Below, piece by piece: positions 1-8,444 of a stretch of DNA of 30,504 nucleotides. How positions within the stretch are numbered: the stretch's first letter is position 1; every line of letters starts with the position of its first letter. The stretch spans positions 20,471-50,974 of the forward strand of contig DLOU01000048.1 of assembly GCA_002477275.1 (NCBI GenBank). Reading direction: 5' to 3'. Origin of the DNA: Caryophanales bacterium UBA7476. Its GTDB lineage: Bacteria; Bacillota_I; Bacilli_A; RF39; UBA660. The notes under the pieces were generated by a model that had not been told where the DNA came from, ran no database searches, and saw only the letters and a program-made list of their open reading frames with translations. A program made the translations under genes and the position numbers.

Positions 1-1
1 T

Positions 2-211
2 GGAGGAACAAAATACATCATTGATAAAAATATACCAATACTAAATATGATTAATCCGGTTAGTTTAATTACAGATGGATTATATAGATTATACTATTAT
101 AGTTCACTTAACTATTACTATAAAGACTTATTTATATTAGTATTATTATCAGTAATAATGATGATAATATCACTAATTTTTTTAAGGAGAAATAAGTATG
201 ACAGTATTTAA
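2..211 (+). CDS. ABC-2 type transporter permease, C-terminal fragment (5' end outside window)
   Basis: Frame 2 is open from the window edge to a TAA at 209-211 and gives about 69 residues. They contain an NPVSLITDGLYRLYYY stretch, then a hydrophobic segment (about residues 43-57) and a basic end (LRRNKYDSI). The pattern 'P-x-x-x-x-x-D-x-x-Y', a short amphipathic part and a last membrane helix is the usual C-terminal end of ABC-2 permeases, which form the membrane channel of ABC exporters. The next gene starts inside it (14-bp overlap) and is a second permease of the same general type, so the two are probably translationally coupled halves of one exporter. The ATPase subunit is presumably further upstream and not seen. 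The substrate is unknown. Confidence 0.7.
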   Translation, partial: GGTKYIIDKNIPILNMINPVSLITDGLYRLYYYSSLNYYYKDLFILVLLSVIMMIISLIFLRRNKYDSI

Positions 212-1343
212 AGCAGTATTAAAAGTATTAAAGAAAAACATATTTATAGTAATTCTTTATACAGTAATTCTTTTATCGTTTGGAACACTTAACTTTAAAA
301 CAAATAATACAAACAACACATTTAAACAAACTAAACCAAGTGTTGTAATAATTAATAAAGATGAAAATAAAGGTATTACAAAAGGATTTATTAAATATGT
401 TAAGAAAAATTCAAAAATAAAGAAAATAGAAGATGATGAAAAAAGTATTAATGATGCCTTATTCTTCGGTGATGTGGATTATGTAATTATTATTCCTAAA
501 AATTTTAATAATGACTTTTTAGAAGGTAACAATCCAAAACTAGATATAAAAACTACACCTAGTTATTTATCAAGTTTATCTGAAATGATTGTACAAAGAT
601 ATCTAGATACAGCAAATATTTATAAAGACTCATATAGTGGAGAAGAACTAAATAAAAAAATAGATGATGTATTAAAAATGAATGTTAAAGTAAAAGTAAC
701 TTCAAAAGTAGATGTATCAGAACTATCTAATAGTACTGCTTATTATAACTTTGCAAGTTATAGTATTTTAGCAATTATCATATATATAATTAGTACAATT
801 TTATCAAGCTTTAGAGAAAAAAATATATTAAAAAGAACTTCAGTAAGTAGTGTTAATTATAAAAAACATAATATGCATTTACTTCTTTCAAGTAGTATAT
901 TCTCTTTAGCAGTATGGCTTCTATATGTAATAATTAGTTTATTTCTTGTAGGTAAAATAATGTTTACAGGTTATGGATTAATTTATATGATTAATACACT
1001 AATATTAGTACTTACAACAACAGCATTTGCATTCCTAGTTGGAAATTTAGTAACAAATAAAAATGTAATAGGTATGGTAGTAAATGTAGTAGCACTTTCT
1101 TCAAGTTTCTTATGCGGAGCATTTGTACCAGCTAAATACTTACCAGATTTTGTACTTAAAATAGCTCATGTATTTCCAACATATTACTATATTTCAAACA
1201 ATGAAATGTTAACTACTATTGAAAAAATTAATATTAGTAATTTAACACTATTATTTAAAAATGCTATAGTAATGTTAATATTTATGACAGTGTTCATAAT
1301 TTTATCTAATATAGCAGTAAAGAAAAAAAGAAGGATTGGTTAA
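198..1343 (+). CDS. ABC-2 type transporter permease (YhgE/Pip-like architecture)
   Basis: A 381-aa membrane protein. An N-terminal helix (about residues 14-30) is followed by an extracytoplasmic domain of about 150 residues (PSVVIINKDENKG onwards). A cluster of about five helices then runs from about 185 to 375, with a basic tail (KKKRR). This one-helix, large loop, five-helix layout is that of ABC-2 permeases of the YhgE/DrrB type, which export drugs, lipids or polymers. The loop motif 'VVIINKDENKG' resembles the 'ivN.D.G' region of that family. The start is ATG at 198 with an AAGGAGA site (184-190) inside the end of the preceding permease gene, so the two are coupled. The next gene begins 1 bp after the stop. 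No substrate can be assigned, and the protein could also belong to a bacteriocin-immunity type exporter. Confidence 0.75.
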   Translation: MTVFKAVLKVLKKNIFIVILYTVILLSFGTLNFKTNNTNNTFKQTKPSVVIINKDENKGITKGFIKYVKKNSKIKKIEDDEKSINDALFFGDVDYVIIIPKNFNNDFLEGNNPKLDIKTTPSYLSSLSEMIVQRYLDTANIYKDSYSGEELNKKIDDVLKMNVKVKVTSKVDVSELSNSTAYYNFASYSILAIIIYIISTILSSFREKNILKRTSVSSVNYKKHNMHLLLSSSIFSLAVWLLYVIISLFLVGKIMFTGYGLIYMINTLILVLTTTAFAFLVGNLVTNKNVIGMVVNVVALSSSFLCGAFVPAKYLPDFVLKIAHVFPTYYYISNNEMLTTIEKINISNLTLLFKNAIVMLIFMTVFIILSNIAVKKKRRIG

Positions 1344-1344
1344 A

Positions 1345-2460
1345 ATGAATGAAAAAGAAAGAGAAAAGACAGTAATAAGAACAAGTATAATTGGAATAAT
1401 TGCTAATGTTTTTCTAGCGGTATTTAAAGCACTAGTAGGATTATTATCATCATCAATCGCAATTATTCTAGATGCAGTAAACAACTTAAGTGATGCAATC
1501 TCTTCAATTATTACAATTATAGGAACAAAGTTTGCTCTTAAAAAACCAGATAAAGATCATCCGTTTGGGCATGGTAGAGTAGAGTATCTAAGTGCAATGA
1601 TAATATCTGTAATTATACTTTATGCAGGTGTTACATCTTTAATTGAATCAGTAAAGAAAATTATTAATCCAACTACACCAGACTATTCAACAGTTTCATT
1701 AATAATTGTTGTAGTATGTATTTTCGTAAAAATATTATTAGGATTATATTTCAAAAAAATGGGAAAGAAAACTAAATCCGACTCATTAAAAAATTCTGGA
1801 CAAGATGCATTAATGGATTCTATTATTTCATTATCAACATTAATAGGAGCAATTATATTTAAGGTATTTGACTTAAATTTAGAAGCTTACTTAGCATGCA
1901 TTATTTCAATTGTTATCATGAAATCTGGTTTTGATATGTTAAGAGAAACTATTAGTGAAATTCTTGGAAAGAGAATTGATAGTGAAATAGCAAGAGAAAT
2001 AAAAAAGACAGTAAACTCATTTGAAGAAGTTCATGGAGCATATGATTTAATGCTTAATAGTTACGGACCACTTGTATTAATGGGATCGATTCATATTGAA
2101 GTAGATGACACAATGAATGCTATTGAAATAGATGATTTAACAAGAAGAATAACTGAAAAAGTATTAAAGAAACATAAAGTAATCTTACTTGCAATAGGAA
2201 TATATTCATTTAATACGAAAGATAAAGAAGTATTAAAAATAAGACAAAATATTGCAAAAATAGTTAATTCACATGAAGGAGTACTTCAAATACATGGTTT
2301 CTATCTAAATAAAGAAACAAAGACAATAAGTTTTGATTTGATAATAGATTATGAAAGAAAAGATAGAGAAGAGTTATACAAAATAATCTATGAAAAAGTT
2401 AAGAAAGAATACAAAGATTATAAAATTAATATGACTCTTGATATAGACGCAAGTGATTAA
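1345..2460 (+). CDS. Cation diffusion facilitator (CDF) family metal exporter, probably Mn-type
   Basis: A 371-aa CDF transporter that exchanges a divalent metal for protons at the cell membrane. About six helices span residues 12-205. The family motif HPFGHGRVEY is at 72-81, and the cytoplasmic ferredoxin-like dimerization domain covers about 205-290, followed by a further C-terminal extension of about 80 residues. The transport site appears as D43xxxN47 in helix 2 and D154xxxD158 in helix 5. Zinc exporters such as FieF/YiiP have a His at the first helix-5 position; an Asp there is known from Mn exporters, so manganese is favoured. I chose ATG 1345 because GAAGGA at 1330-1335 is well spaced to it; an in-frame TTG at 1336 lies too close. 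It starts 1 bp after the permease gene, so the three genes may be one operon. The extension is longer than in FieF (about 300 aa). Confidence 0.9.
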   Translation: MNEKEREKTVIRTSIIGIIANVFLAVFKALVGLLSSSIAIILDAVNNLSDAISSIITIIGTKFALKKPDKDHPFGHGRVEYLSAMIISVIILYAGVTSLIESVKKIINPTTPDYSTVSLIIVVVCIFVKILLGLYFKKMGKKTKSDSLKNSGQDALMDSIISLSTLIGAIIFKVFDLNLEAYLACIISIVIMKSGFDMLRETISEILGKRIDSEIAREIKKTVNSFEEVHGAYDLMLNSYGPLVLMGSIHIEVDDTMNAIEIDDLTRRITEKVLKKHKVILLAIGIYSFNTKDKEVLKIRQNIAKIVNSHEGVLQIHGFYLNKETKTISFDLIIDYERKDREELYKIIYEKVKKEYKDYKINMTLDIDASD

Positions 2461-2491
2461 AAAAATACTTAGTAATTAGCTAAGTATTTTT
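2461..2491. terminator. Bidirectional terminator between convergent genes
   Basis: A 12-bp perfect stem (AAAAATACTTAG 2461-2472 with CTAAGTATTTTT 2480-2491) around a 7-nt loop. T runs follow the stem on both strands. It lies between the CDF stop (2460) and the minus-strand radical SAM gene, whose stop codon (2490-2492) is inside the hairpin. Confidence 0.85.
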
Positions 2492-3389
2492 ATATGCCAG
2501 TTAGATCAAATTCTGGAATAAAACTATCTTTCTGTGTTCCACCATCTTGAACAAAAGCATTATCAATTCCGATAGAAACAGCATAATCTATTAATTCATT
2601 ATATTCATCGTCTGTAACAGTCTTATTTAACTCTTCAATATTTTTAACTTGCTCTAGTGGAGTATACTGATTCATAATACTAATAAAAATGTTATTACCA
2701 TATATTAAATGTAAATACTCAAGAATTTTCTTAGAATCTTCAACATGTCCAGGAAGAAGTAAGTGCCTAACAATAATACCTTTTTTCATAATACCATTAC
2801 TATCAAGAACAACAGGTCCAACTTGTCTATACATTTCTTCAATTGCATCAATAGCTATATTAAAATAGTTAGGAGCTTTTGAATATCTCATAGCAAGCAT
2901 ATCATCATGATATTTTAAATCAGGTAAATAAATATCAATAAGACCATCAAGCATTTTCAAAGACTCACCTTTTTCATAACTACTTGTATTATAAACAATT
3001 GGAATATTAAGTCCCATTTTCTTAGCCTGCTTAATAGAATTTTTTATCTGTGGAATAAAATGAGTAGGAGTTACCAAATTTATATTATGGACACCTTCTT
3101 TTTGAAGTTTAATCATTTTAGATGCTAAACTATTTTCACTAATTTCTTTACCAAAATTATTAGTAGAAATATTATAGTTTTGACAAAAAATACATTTTAA
3201 GTTGCACCCAGAAAAGAATATCGCACCGCTACCTTTATCACCAGAAATAGGCGGTTCTTCATAATAGTGTGGAGCAATACGAGCAACTTTTATTTTATCA
3301 GTCATCATACATAAACCAGTTTCACCTTTTAATCTGTTAACTTTACATTCTCTTGGACAAAGAATGCAACAAGATAGTACATTTTTCAC
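2490..3389 (-). CDS. Radical SAM protein, PflA-related (COG1313/PflX-like)
   Basis: About 300 aa. The radical SAM cluster motif CNLKCIFC (CxxxCxxC) is at about residues 62-69, preceded by the phrase SGDKGSGAIFFSG. This and the N-terminal cysteine set (C7, C8, C11, C15, C27; 'CPRECKVNR...GLC') are typical of the uncharacterised PflA-related proteins grouped as COG1313. They bind a 4Fe-4S cluster and SAM, probably with an additional Fe-S site; the reaction is unknown. A true pyruvate formate-lyase activase lacks this N-terminal cysteine set, and no PFL gene is adjacent. Start: an in-frame TTG at 3401 lies at or before the predicted transcription start. GTG 3389 has GGTGA (3399-3395) at good spacing, so I chose it. 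The gene is alone on this strand, divergent from cdsA and convergent with the CDF gene. Confidence 0.8.
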   Translation of the reverse strand: MKNVLSCCILCPRECKVNRLKGETGLCMMTDKIKVARIAPHYYEEPPISGDKGSGAIFFSGCNLKCIFCQNYNISTNNFGKEISENSLASKMIKLQKEGVHNINLVTPTHFIPQIKNSIKQAKKMGLNIPIVYNTSSYEKGESLKMLDGLIDIYLPDLKYHDDMLAMRYSKAPNYFNIAIDAIEEMYRQVGPVVLDSNGIMKKGIIVRHLLLPGHVEDSKKILEYLHLIYGNNIFISIMNQYTPLEQVKNIEELNKTVTDDEYNELIDYAVSIGIDNAFVQDGGTQKDSFIPEFDLTGI

Positions 3390-3405
3390 ATGAATCACCA
3401 AGAAG

Positions 3406-3433
3406 ATTATAACATTTTTCTTGTAGAAAACAA
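3406..3433 (-). promoter_or_regulatory. Promoter of the radical SAM gene
   Basis: Read on the minus strand: -35 TTGTTT (3433-3428), 16-bp spacer, -10 TATAAT (3411-3406). The start of transcription would fall near 3400, giving a very short leader before GTG 3389. It overlaps the divergent cdsA promoter. Confidence 0.6.
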
Positions 3434-3449
3434 AGAAGTGTACTATACT
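3421..3449 (+). promoter_or_regulatory. Promoter of cdsA-rseP
   Basis: -35 TTGTAG (3421-3426), 17-bp spacer, -10 TATACT (3444-3449). The leader would be about 20 nt with GGAGG at 3465-3469. The -35 box sits inside the spacer of the opposite promoter. Confidence 0.6.
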
Positions 3450-3473
3450 ATTAATAGAAATAATGGAGGCAAT

Positions 3474-4274
3474 ATGAAAAAGAGAGTTTTAAGTGCGATT
3501 ATTATGATGGTAGTTTTCATACCACTATTATTAATAGGAGGAAAAGCATTCCTTGTTTTAATGTGTTTGCTTGCATCTCTTGGACTTTATGAATTATTAA
3601 ATACAGCATCATCAAAAAATAATTTTCCACTTTTTATGAAGATTATTTCTTATTTAATATTATTGTTTATTTGTACAAGAAATATGAATTCATTTGATTT
3701 TAATTTTACACTTGATTACAAGAATATAGCACTAGTAATATTTTTACTTCTATTACCATTAGTGTTTTACGACGATAACAAAAATTATAATATTACAGAT
3801 GGATTATTCTTAATAGGAGCTGTTCTATTTTTAGGATTTAGCTTTAATCTATTAATAATTACAAGAAATTATGATTTATACAAAATAGTTTATCTGTTAA
3901 TTATTTCAATTATGACAGATACATTTGCTTTTATAACAGGAAAACTTGTTGGAACACACAAACTATGTCCAAATATTTCACCAAATAAAACAATTGAAGG
4001 ATTTATTGGTGGAACATTAATGGGAGTTGTAGTAGCAAGTAGTTTCTATTATGTGTTTATTAACTCTAGTATATCATTAGCAATATTAGTTATTGTTACA
4101 TTACTTCTTAGTATTGTAGGACAACTAGGAGATTTAGTTTTTTCAATGATTAAGCGTTATTATGACAAAAAAGATTTCTCTGATCTAATTCCAGGTCATG
4201 GAGGTATTTTAGATAGATTTGATAGTCTAATTTTTATTGCGCTTGCATTTATATTAGTAGCCGGAATTATTTAA
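3474..4274 (+). CDS. cdsA: Phosphatidate cytidylyltransferase (CDP-diglyceride synthase)
   Basis: A 266-aa polytopic membrane enzyme that makes CDP-diacylglycerol from CTP and phosphatidic acid, the branch point for phospholipid synthesis. The C-terminal CDS signature is present at about residues 224-250: S-M-I-K-R, then K-D-F, then PGHGGILDRFDS with the metal- and substrate-binding HGG and DRxD residues. About seven to eight hydrophobic helices precede and surround it. Length is normal for the family. I chose ATG 3474 because GGAGG (3465-3469) precedes it; an earlier in-frame ATG at 3390 would read through the promoter region. rseP follows 9 bp later, the usual cdsA-rseP pair of Firmicutes. 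In many relatives frr and pyrH lie directly upstream; here pyrH is instead downstream of priA. Confidence 0.93.
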   Translation: MKKRVLSAIIMMVVFIPLLLIGGKAFLVLMCLLASLGLYELLNTASSKNNFPLFMKIISYLILLFICTRNMNSFDFNFTLDYKNIALVIFLLLLPLVFYDDNKNYNITDGLFLIGAVLFLGFSFNLLIITRNYDLYKIVYLLIISIMTDTFAFITGKLVGTHKLCPNISPNKTIEGFIGGTLMGVVVASSFYYVFINSSISLAILVIVTLLLSIVGQLGDLVFSMIKRYYDKKDFSDLIPGHGGILDRFDSLIFIALAFILVAGII

Positions 4275-4283
4275 GGAGGAAAT

Positions 4284-5342
4284 ATGAACATTATTATAAA
4301 CATATTATTATTTGTATTGATTTTAAGTGTTATAGTAGCAATTCATGAATTTGGACACTTCATATTTGCTAAATTAATGGGTGTATATGTATATGAATAT
4401 GCAATTGGAATGGGACCAAAAATTTGGAGCCATAAACCTAAAAAAAGTGAAACTGTATATTCAATAAGAGCAATACCTCTAGGTGGATTCTGTTCACTTG
4501 CTGGAGAAGACACTGAAAGTGATGACGAACAAAAAGTACCAAAAAGTAAAAGATTACAATCTAAAAAAGCATGGCAAAGATTTTTAATTATGTTCATGGG
4601 ACCAGGATTTAACTTCTTACTTTCTTTTGTAGTTATTTTATCTATATCATTTATTTGGGGAAGTAGAACTTATGCTCCAATTCTTTCGGAAGTAAAAGAA
4701 AATACACCAGCATATACAGCAGGTTTAAGAGAAGGAGACAAAGTTTTATATATTGGTAAACACAAAATCAGAACAATGGATGATATAACATTATATTTAA
4801 CATTAACTGATAAAACAAAACCAACTACTTTTAAAGTAGAAAAAGCTGATAAAACAGTTGAAACATATAAAGTAAAACCAAAGAAAACTAAAGTTAATAA
4901 GAAAACAACATATGTATATGGAATAGGTATTAAAACAGAAAAAACAAGAGGATTCTTCAAAGCAATAAAATATACATTTGTAAAAATGGGAGCACTATTT
5001 AGACAAATGTTTGTAACAATAGAAGCACTATTTACAGGTGGAGTAAGTGTTAGTGATCTTAGTGGACCTGTTGGAATCTATTCAATAGTTGGAGAATATG
5101 CTAAAAGTGGAGTAGGAGATTTACTATTCTTAATGGCATACCTTAGTATCAATGTTGGATTCTTAAATTTATTACCAATACCAGCATTTGATGGAGGACA
5201 CATTTTATTTATATTAATCGAATTAATAAGAAGAAAACCATTAAAACCTGAAGTAGAAAACATGATTCATACTATAGGTCTTTTCCTACTTATGTTATTA
5301 ATGGTATACGTAACTATTAATGATATATTGAGACTATTTTAA
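4284..5342 (+). CDS. rseP: Site-2 zinc metalloprotease RseP/RasP
   Basis: A 352-aa intramembrane protease (M50 family). It cleaves membrane-embedded substrates such as anti-sigma factors and signal-peptide remnants. The zinc site HEFGH is at 21-25 in the first helix, and the third ligand region LLPIPAFDGGH lies near 296-306 in a late helix. A PDZ domain covers roughly 125-210 (AYTAGLREGDKVLYIG). Helices are at about 4-26, 105-125, 280-305 and 325-348. Start ATG 4284 has AAGGAGG directly upstream, and the gene is co-transcribed with cdsA. A strong terminator follows at once. The substrate in this organism is not deducible because no anti-sigma factor is in the window. Confidence 0.93.
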   Translation: MNIIINILLFVLILSVIVAIHEFGHFIFAKLMGVYVYEYAIGMGPKIWSHKPKKSETVYSIRAIPLGGFCSLAGEDTESDDEQKVPKSKRLQSKKAWQRFLIMFMGPGFNFLLSFVVILSISFIWGSRTYAPILSEVKENTPAYTAGLREGDKVLYIGKHKIRTMDDITLYLTLTDKTKPTTFKVEKADKTVETYKVKPKKTKVNKKTTYVYGIGIKTEKTRGFFKAIKYTFVKMGALFRQMFVTIEALFTGGVSVSDLSGPVGIYSIVGEYAKSGVGDLLFLMAYLSINVGFLNLLPIPAFDGGHILFILIELIRRKPLKPEVENMIHTIGLFLLMLLMVYVTINDILRLF

Positions 5343-5370
5343 TCTAATTTTTAACAAAATTAGATTTTTT
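5341..5370 (+). terminator. Rho-independent terminator after rseP
   Basis: An 11-bp perfect stem (5341-5351 with 5356-5366), loop TAAC, then T4. The left arm begins inside the rseP stop codon. Confidence 0.85.
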
Positions 5371-5381
5371 AGTATATTTTT

Positions 5382-5410
5382 TTGTAAAAACTAAATTTTT
5401 ATTGTTATAT
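5382..5410 (+). promoter_or_regulatory. Putative promoter of priA
   Basis: -35-like TTGTAA (5382-5387), 17-bp spacer, -10-like TTATAT (5405-5410), directly after the rseP terminator. An alternative -10 TATATT is at 5407-5412. AGGAGG at 5421-5426 serves priA. Confidence 0.45.
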
Positions 5411-5433
5411 TATATATGAAAGGAGGAAGCATT

Positions 5434-7596
5434 ATGTATGTTGGAGTATTAGTAGAATTATCTAATAAGAATATTGATAAAGTGTTTACATATAGCTTAC
5501 CTCATTCATTAAAAGAAAAAGTAAGTATAGGTGTTAGAGTAAAAGTTCCATTTGGAAGACAAACACTTGAAGGATTTGTAGTATCATTTATAAATGATGT
5601 TTCAATTGAAACAAAAGATATATTAGAAGTAATAGATGATGAACCAGTTCTAAATGAAGAATTACTTACGCTTGGAAAAATAATGCAAGAAAAAACACTA
5701 GCAACTTTAATAAGTTGTTATCAAGTAATGCTTCCTAAAGCTTTAAAAGCAAAAAATGGAACAGTTGTTAATAAAAAATTTGATACTTTTTATAAATTAG
5801 GGGAAATACCAGATAAACTAAATGATAATTGTAAAAAAATAATATCTTTATTTGATAAAGAAGACTTAGTTTTAAAATCTGAAATAGAGAAAATATCTAG
5901 TAGCTCATTAAAAACATTAGAAAAGAAAGGTGCTCTAATAAAAGAAAAAAAAGAACATTACAGAACTTTATTAGATATTAAAATTGAACCTAAAAAAGAA
6001 CTAAAACCAGATCAAAAAAATGCATATGAAGAATTTATAAATAGTGATGATGAAGTATATCTTTTACATGGAGTAACTGGTAGTGGAAAAACAGAAGTAT
6101 ACATGGAAATGATAGAAAATACTTTGAATAAAGGAAAAAAAGCAATAGTACTTGTTCCTGAAATAAGTTTAACTCCTCAAACAATAAAAAGATTTAGTAA
6201 AAGATTTGGAAGTAAAATAGCTCTTCTTCATAGCGCCTTATCCGATGGAGAAAGATATGATGAATGGAGAAAAATAAATAGGGGAGAAGTTGATATTGTA
6301 ATAGGAGCAAGAAGTGCTCTATTTGCACCTATTAAAAATTTAGGTTTAATTGTAATAGATGAAGAACACAGCACATCATATAAACAGGATGATGCTAGTC
6401 CAAGATATGATGCTATAGAAATGGCAAAAGAAAGAATTAAGCTTAATAAAGGCGCAAAATTAGTATTAGGAAGTGCAACTCCAACCCTTGATACTTATGC
6501 AAGAGCTTTAAAAGGCGTTTATCATTTACTAAAACTTCCAAATAGAGCAAATAATCAAAAACTTCCAATAGTAAGACTTATAGATATGAATGGTGAAATT
6601 AGAAGAAATAAAGGCCATTTTTCTAAAATCTTACTAGAAAAAATAGAAGAAAAAATTAATAATAACGAACAAGTAATATTACTTTTAAATAGAAGAGGAT
6701 ACTCAAGTTTTGTAACATGTAAAAATTGTGGTGAAGCCATAAAATGTCCAAACTGTGACATAACATTAACATATCATAAAACAAGTAATAACTTGAGATG
6801 TCATTATTGTGGATATGGTACAAATAAACCTATTGAATGTCCTTCATGTCATGAAAAGTCATTAAATGATTTAGGTGTTGGAACCGAAAAAATAGAAGAA
6901 GAATTAAAAGAATTATTACCAAATGCAAGAATATTAAGAATGGATTTTGATACGACAAGTAGAAAAGGAATGCATGAAAAAATGATTACAGAGTTTGGAG
7001 AACACAAATATGACATATTACTTGGAACTCAAATTGTATCAAAAGGATTAGACTTTAAAGATGTAACACTTGTTGGAGTAATAAATGCAGATACTTCTCT
7101 TAATATTCCAAACTTCAGAAGTAGTGAACAGACTTTTTCACTGTTAAGTCAAGTAGCAGGAAGAAGTGGAAGAAGTGAAAAAAGTGGAGAGGTACTTATA
7201 CAGACTTTTAATCCAACTCATTACGCAATAAAATGTGTTGAAACACATGATTATATAAAGTTCTTTAATGAAGAAATGAATATAAGAAAACGTCTAGGAT
7301 ATCCACCTTATTATTTTATTTGTTATATAAGGATAAATTGTAAGAATGAAAATGATGGATATAAAGAATCCTTAAAGATAAAAAGATTACTAGAAAAATA
7401 TCTCGATAAAACAGTTATTCTTGGACCAAGTGTAAGCGGCGTATTTAAAGTAAATAATATATATAGATACGGAATAACATTAAAGTATAAGAAACAAGAT
7501 AATTTATATGAGATATTAAACAAAATAATTGATGTATACAAGAGTAATCATCTTGTTACAATAGATATTAATTTTAATCCAATAGTATTTGGATAA
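5434..7596 (+). CDS. priA: Primosomal protein N' (replication restart helicase PriA)
   Basis: A 720-aa superfamily 2 DNA helicase that reloads the replisome at stalled forks. The N-terminal DNA-binding region (YVGVLVEL...FTYSLP) recognises 3' ends at forks. Walker A GVTGSGKTEVYM is at 213-224 and the DEEH box near 309-312. The zinc-binding insertion starts at C429 (CKNCG, CPNC, CHYCG, CPSC; eight cysteines). Helicase motifs GTQIVSKGLDF and QVAGRSGR come later. Length is normal. Start: ATG 5434 follows AGGAGG (5421-5426) at 7 nt; an in-frame ATG at 5416 lies upstream of that site. pyrH follows 12 bp downstream. In most Firmicutes priA is followed by def and fmt; here def is missing from the cluster. 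Confidence 0.95.
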   Translation: MYVGVLVELSNKNIDKVFTYSLPHSLKEKVSIGVRVKVPFGRQTLEGFVVSFINDVSIETKDILEVIDDEPVLNEELLTLGKIMQEKTLATLISCYQVMLPKALKAKNGTVVNKKFDTFYKLGEIPDKLNDNCKKIISLFDKEDLVLKSEIEKISSSSLKTLEKKGALIKEKKEHYRTLLDIKIEPKKELKPDQKNAYEEFINSDDEVYLLHGVTGSGKTEVYMEMIENTLNKGKKAIVLVPEISLTPQTIKRFSKRFGSKIALLHSALSDGERYDEWRKINRGEVDIVIGARSALFAPIKNLGLIVIDEEHSTSYKQDDASPRYDAIEMAKERIKLNKGAKLVLGSATPTLDTYARALKGVYHLLKLPNRANNQKLPIVRLIDMNGEIRRNKGHFSKILLEKIEEKINNNEQVILLLNRRGYSSFVTCKNCGEAIKCPNCDITLTYHKTSNNLRCHYCGYGTNKPIECPSCHEKSLNDLGVGTEKIEEELKELLPNARILRMDFDTTSRKGMHEKMITEFGEHKYDILLGTQIVSKGLDFKDVTLVGVINADTSLNIPNFRSSEQTFSLLSQVAGRSGRSEKSGEVLIQTFNPTHYAIKCVETHDYIKFFNEEMNIRKRLGYPPYYFICYIRINCKNENDGYKESLKIKRLLEKYLDKTVILGPSVSGVFKVNNIYRYGITLKYKKQDNLYEILNKIIDVYKSNHLVTIDINFNPIVFG

Positions 7597-7608
7597 GGAG
7601 GAGGTTTT

Positions 7609-8313
7609 ATGAAAAAATACGAAAGAATACTATTAAAGGTAAGTGGAGAAAGCTTAGCTGGAAAAGAAAAGAAAGGAATAGACTTTGAAAGAGTACTTGA
7701 AATTTGCAAGGAAATAAAAGAAGTAAAAGAAGAAACAGGTGTAGAAATAGCTATAGTAGTAGGTGGTGGAAACTTCTGGAGAGGAAGACTTAATCCACAA
7801 ATGGATAGATGTACAGCAGATCATATAGGAATGCTTGCAACTACTATGAATGCCCTAGCACTAGATGATGCATTTAGACAACTTGATTGCCCATCACGAG
7901 TTCAAACAGGAATAGAGATGAGACAAATAGCTGAATTCTATATCAGAAAAAGAGCAGACCGCCATTTAGATAAAGATAGAATAGTAATATTTGGATGTGG
8001 AACAGGTAACCCATTCTTCTCAACAGATACCGCAGCAGCACTAAGAGCAGCAGAAATAAATGCAGATGTAGTAATAAAAGCAACAAATGTGGATGGAATA
8101 TATACAGCTGATCCAAAGAAAAATCCTGATGCTAAAAAGATATCTAAATTAACATACCTAGATGTATTAAATCAAAAATTAAACGTAATGGACTCAACAG
8201 CAACCACTCTTTGCATGGATAATGAAATACCAATTGTAGTTTATGATATGAACAAAGAAGGTAATTTACTAAAAGTAGTAAATGGAGAAGAAATTGGTAC
8301 AATTGTAGAATAA
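7609..8313 (+). CDS. pyrH: UMP kinase
   Basis: A 234-aa cytoplasmic amino-acid-kinase-fold enzyme that phosphorylates UMP to UDP in pyrimidine synthesis. It is a hexamer regulated by GTP and UTP in known members. Visible motifs are LLKVSGESLAG at the N-terminus (phosphate loop), VVGGGNFWRG near 45-56, FGCGTGNPFFSTDTAAALRAAEI (nucleotide/UMP site, region 125-150), and KATNVDGIYTADPKK. Length and start (ATG 7609 after AAGGAGGAGG) are as expected. It is unusual that pyrH sits behind priA rather than in rpsB-tsf-pyrH-frr; co-transcription with priA is likely from the 12-bp gap. A terminator follows. Confidence 0.95.
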   Translation: MKKYERILLKVSGESLAGKEKKGIDFERVLEICKEIKEVKEETGVEIAIVVGGGNFWRGRLNPQMDRCTADHIGMLATTMNALALDDAFRQLDCPSRVQTGIEMRQIAEFYIRKRADRHLDKDRIVIFGCGTGNPFFSTDTAAALRAAEINADVVIKATNVDGIYTADPKKNPDAKKISKLTYLDVLNQKLNVMDSTATTLCMDNEIPIVVYDMNKEGNLLKVVNGEEIGTIVE

Positions 8314-8316
8314 AAT

Positions 8317-8345
8317 AAGATTCGGTTAAATGAGCCGAATTTTTT
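8317..8345 (+). terminator. Rho-independent terminator after pyrH
   Basis: Stem ATTCGG (8320-8325) with CCGAAT (8335-8340), extended inward by a T-G and a T-A pair, followed by T5. It closes the priA-pyrH unit. Confidence 0.8.
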
Positions 8346-8386
8346 ATCCAAAATACTTGTAAATATGTGTAAAAACAATGTAAATA

Positions 8387-8414
8387 TTGCAAAAAATTCT
8401 ATTTCTGATATACT
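8387..8414 (+). promoter_or_regulatory. Promoter upstream of the 387-aa unknown gene
   Basis: -35 TTGCAA (8387-8392), 16-bp spacer, -10 TATACT (8409-8414). It is followed by AAGGTGGTGA (8431-8440) and ATG 8445. It probably starts the long downstream unit that includes fmt. Confidence 0.6.
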
Positions 8415-8444
8415 ATAGTTAGGATAGTGTAAGGTGGTGAGTAT

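Noticed and set aside
2490..3389. Pyruvate formate-lyase activating enzyme
   Set aside because: The N-terminal cysteine-rich segment and the lack of a pfl gene nearby fit the PflA-related unknown group better.
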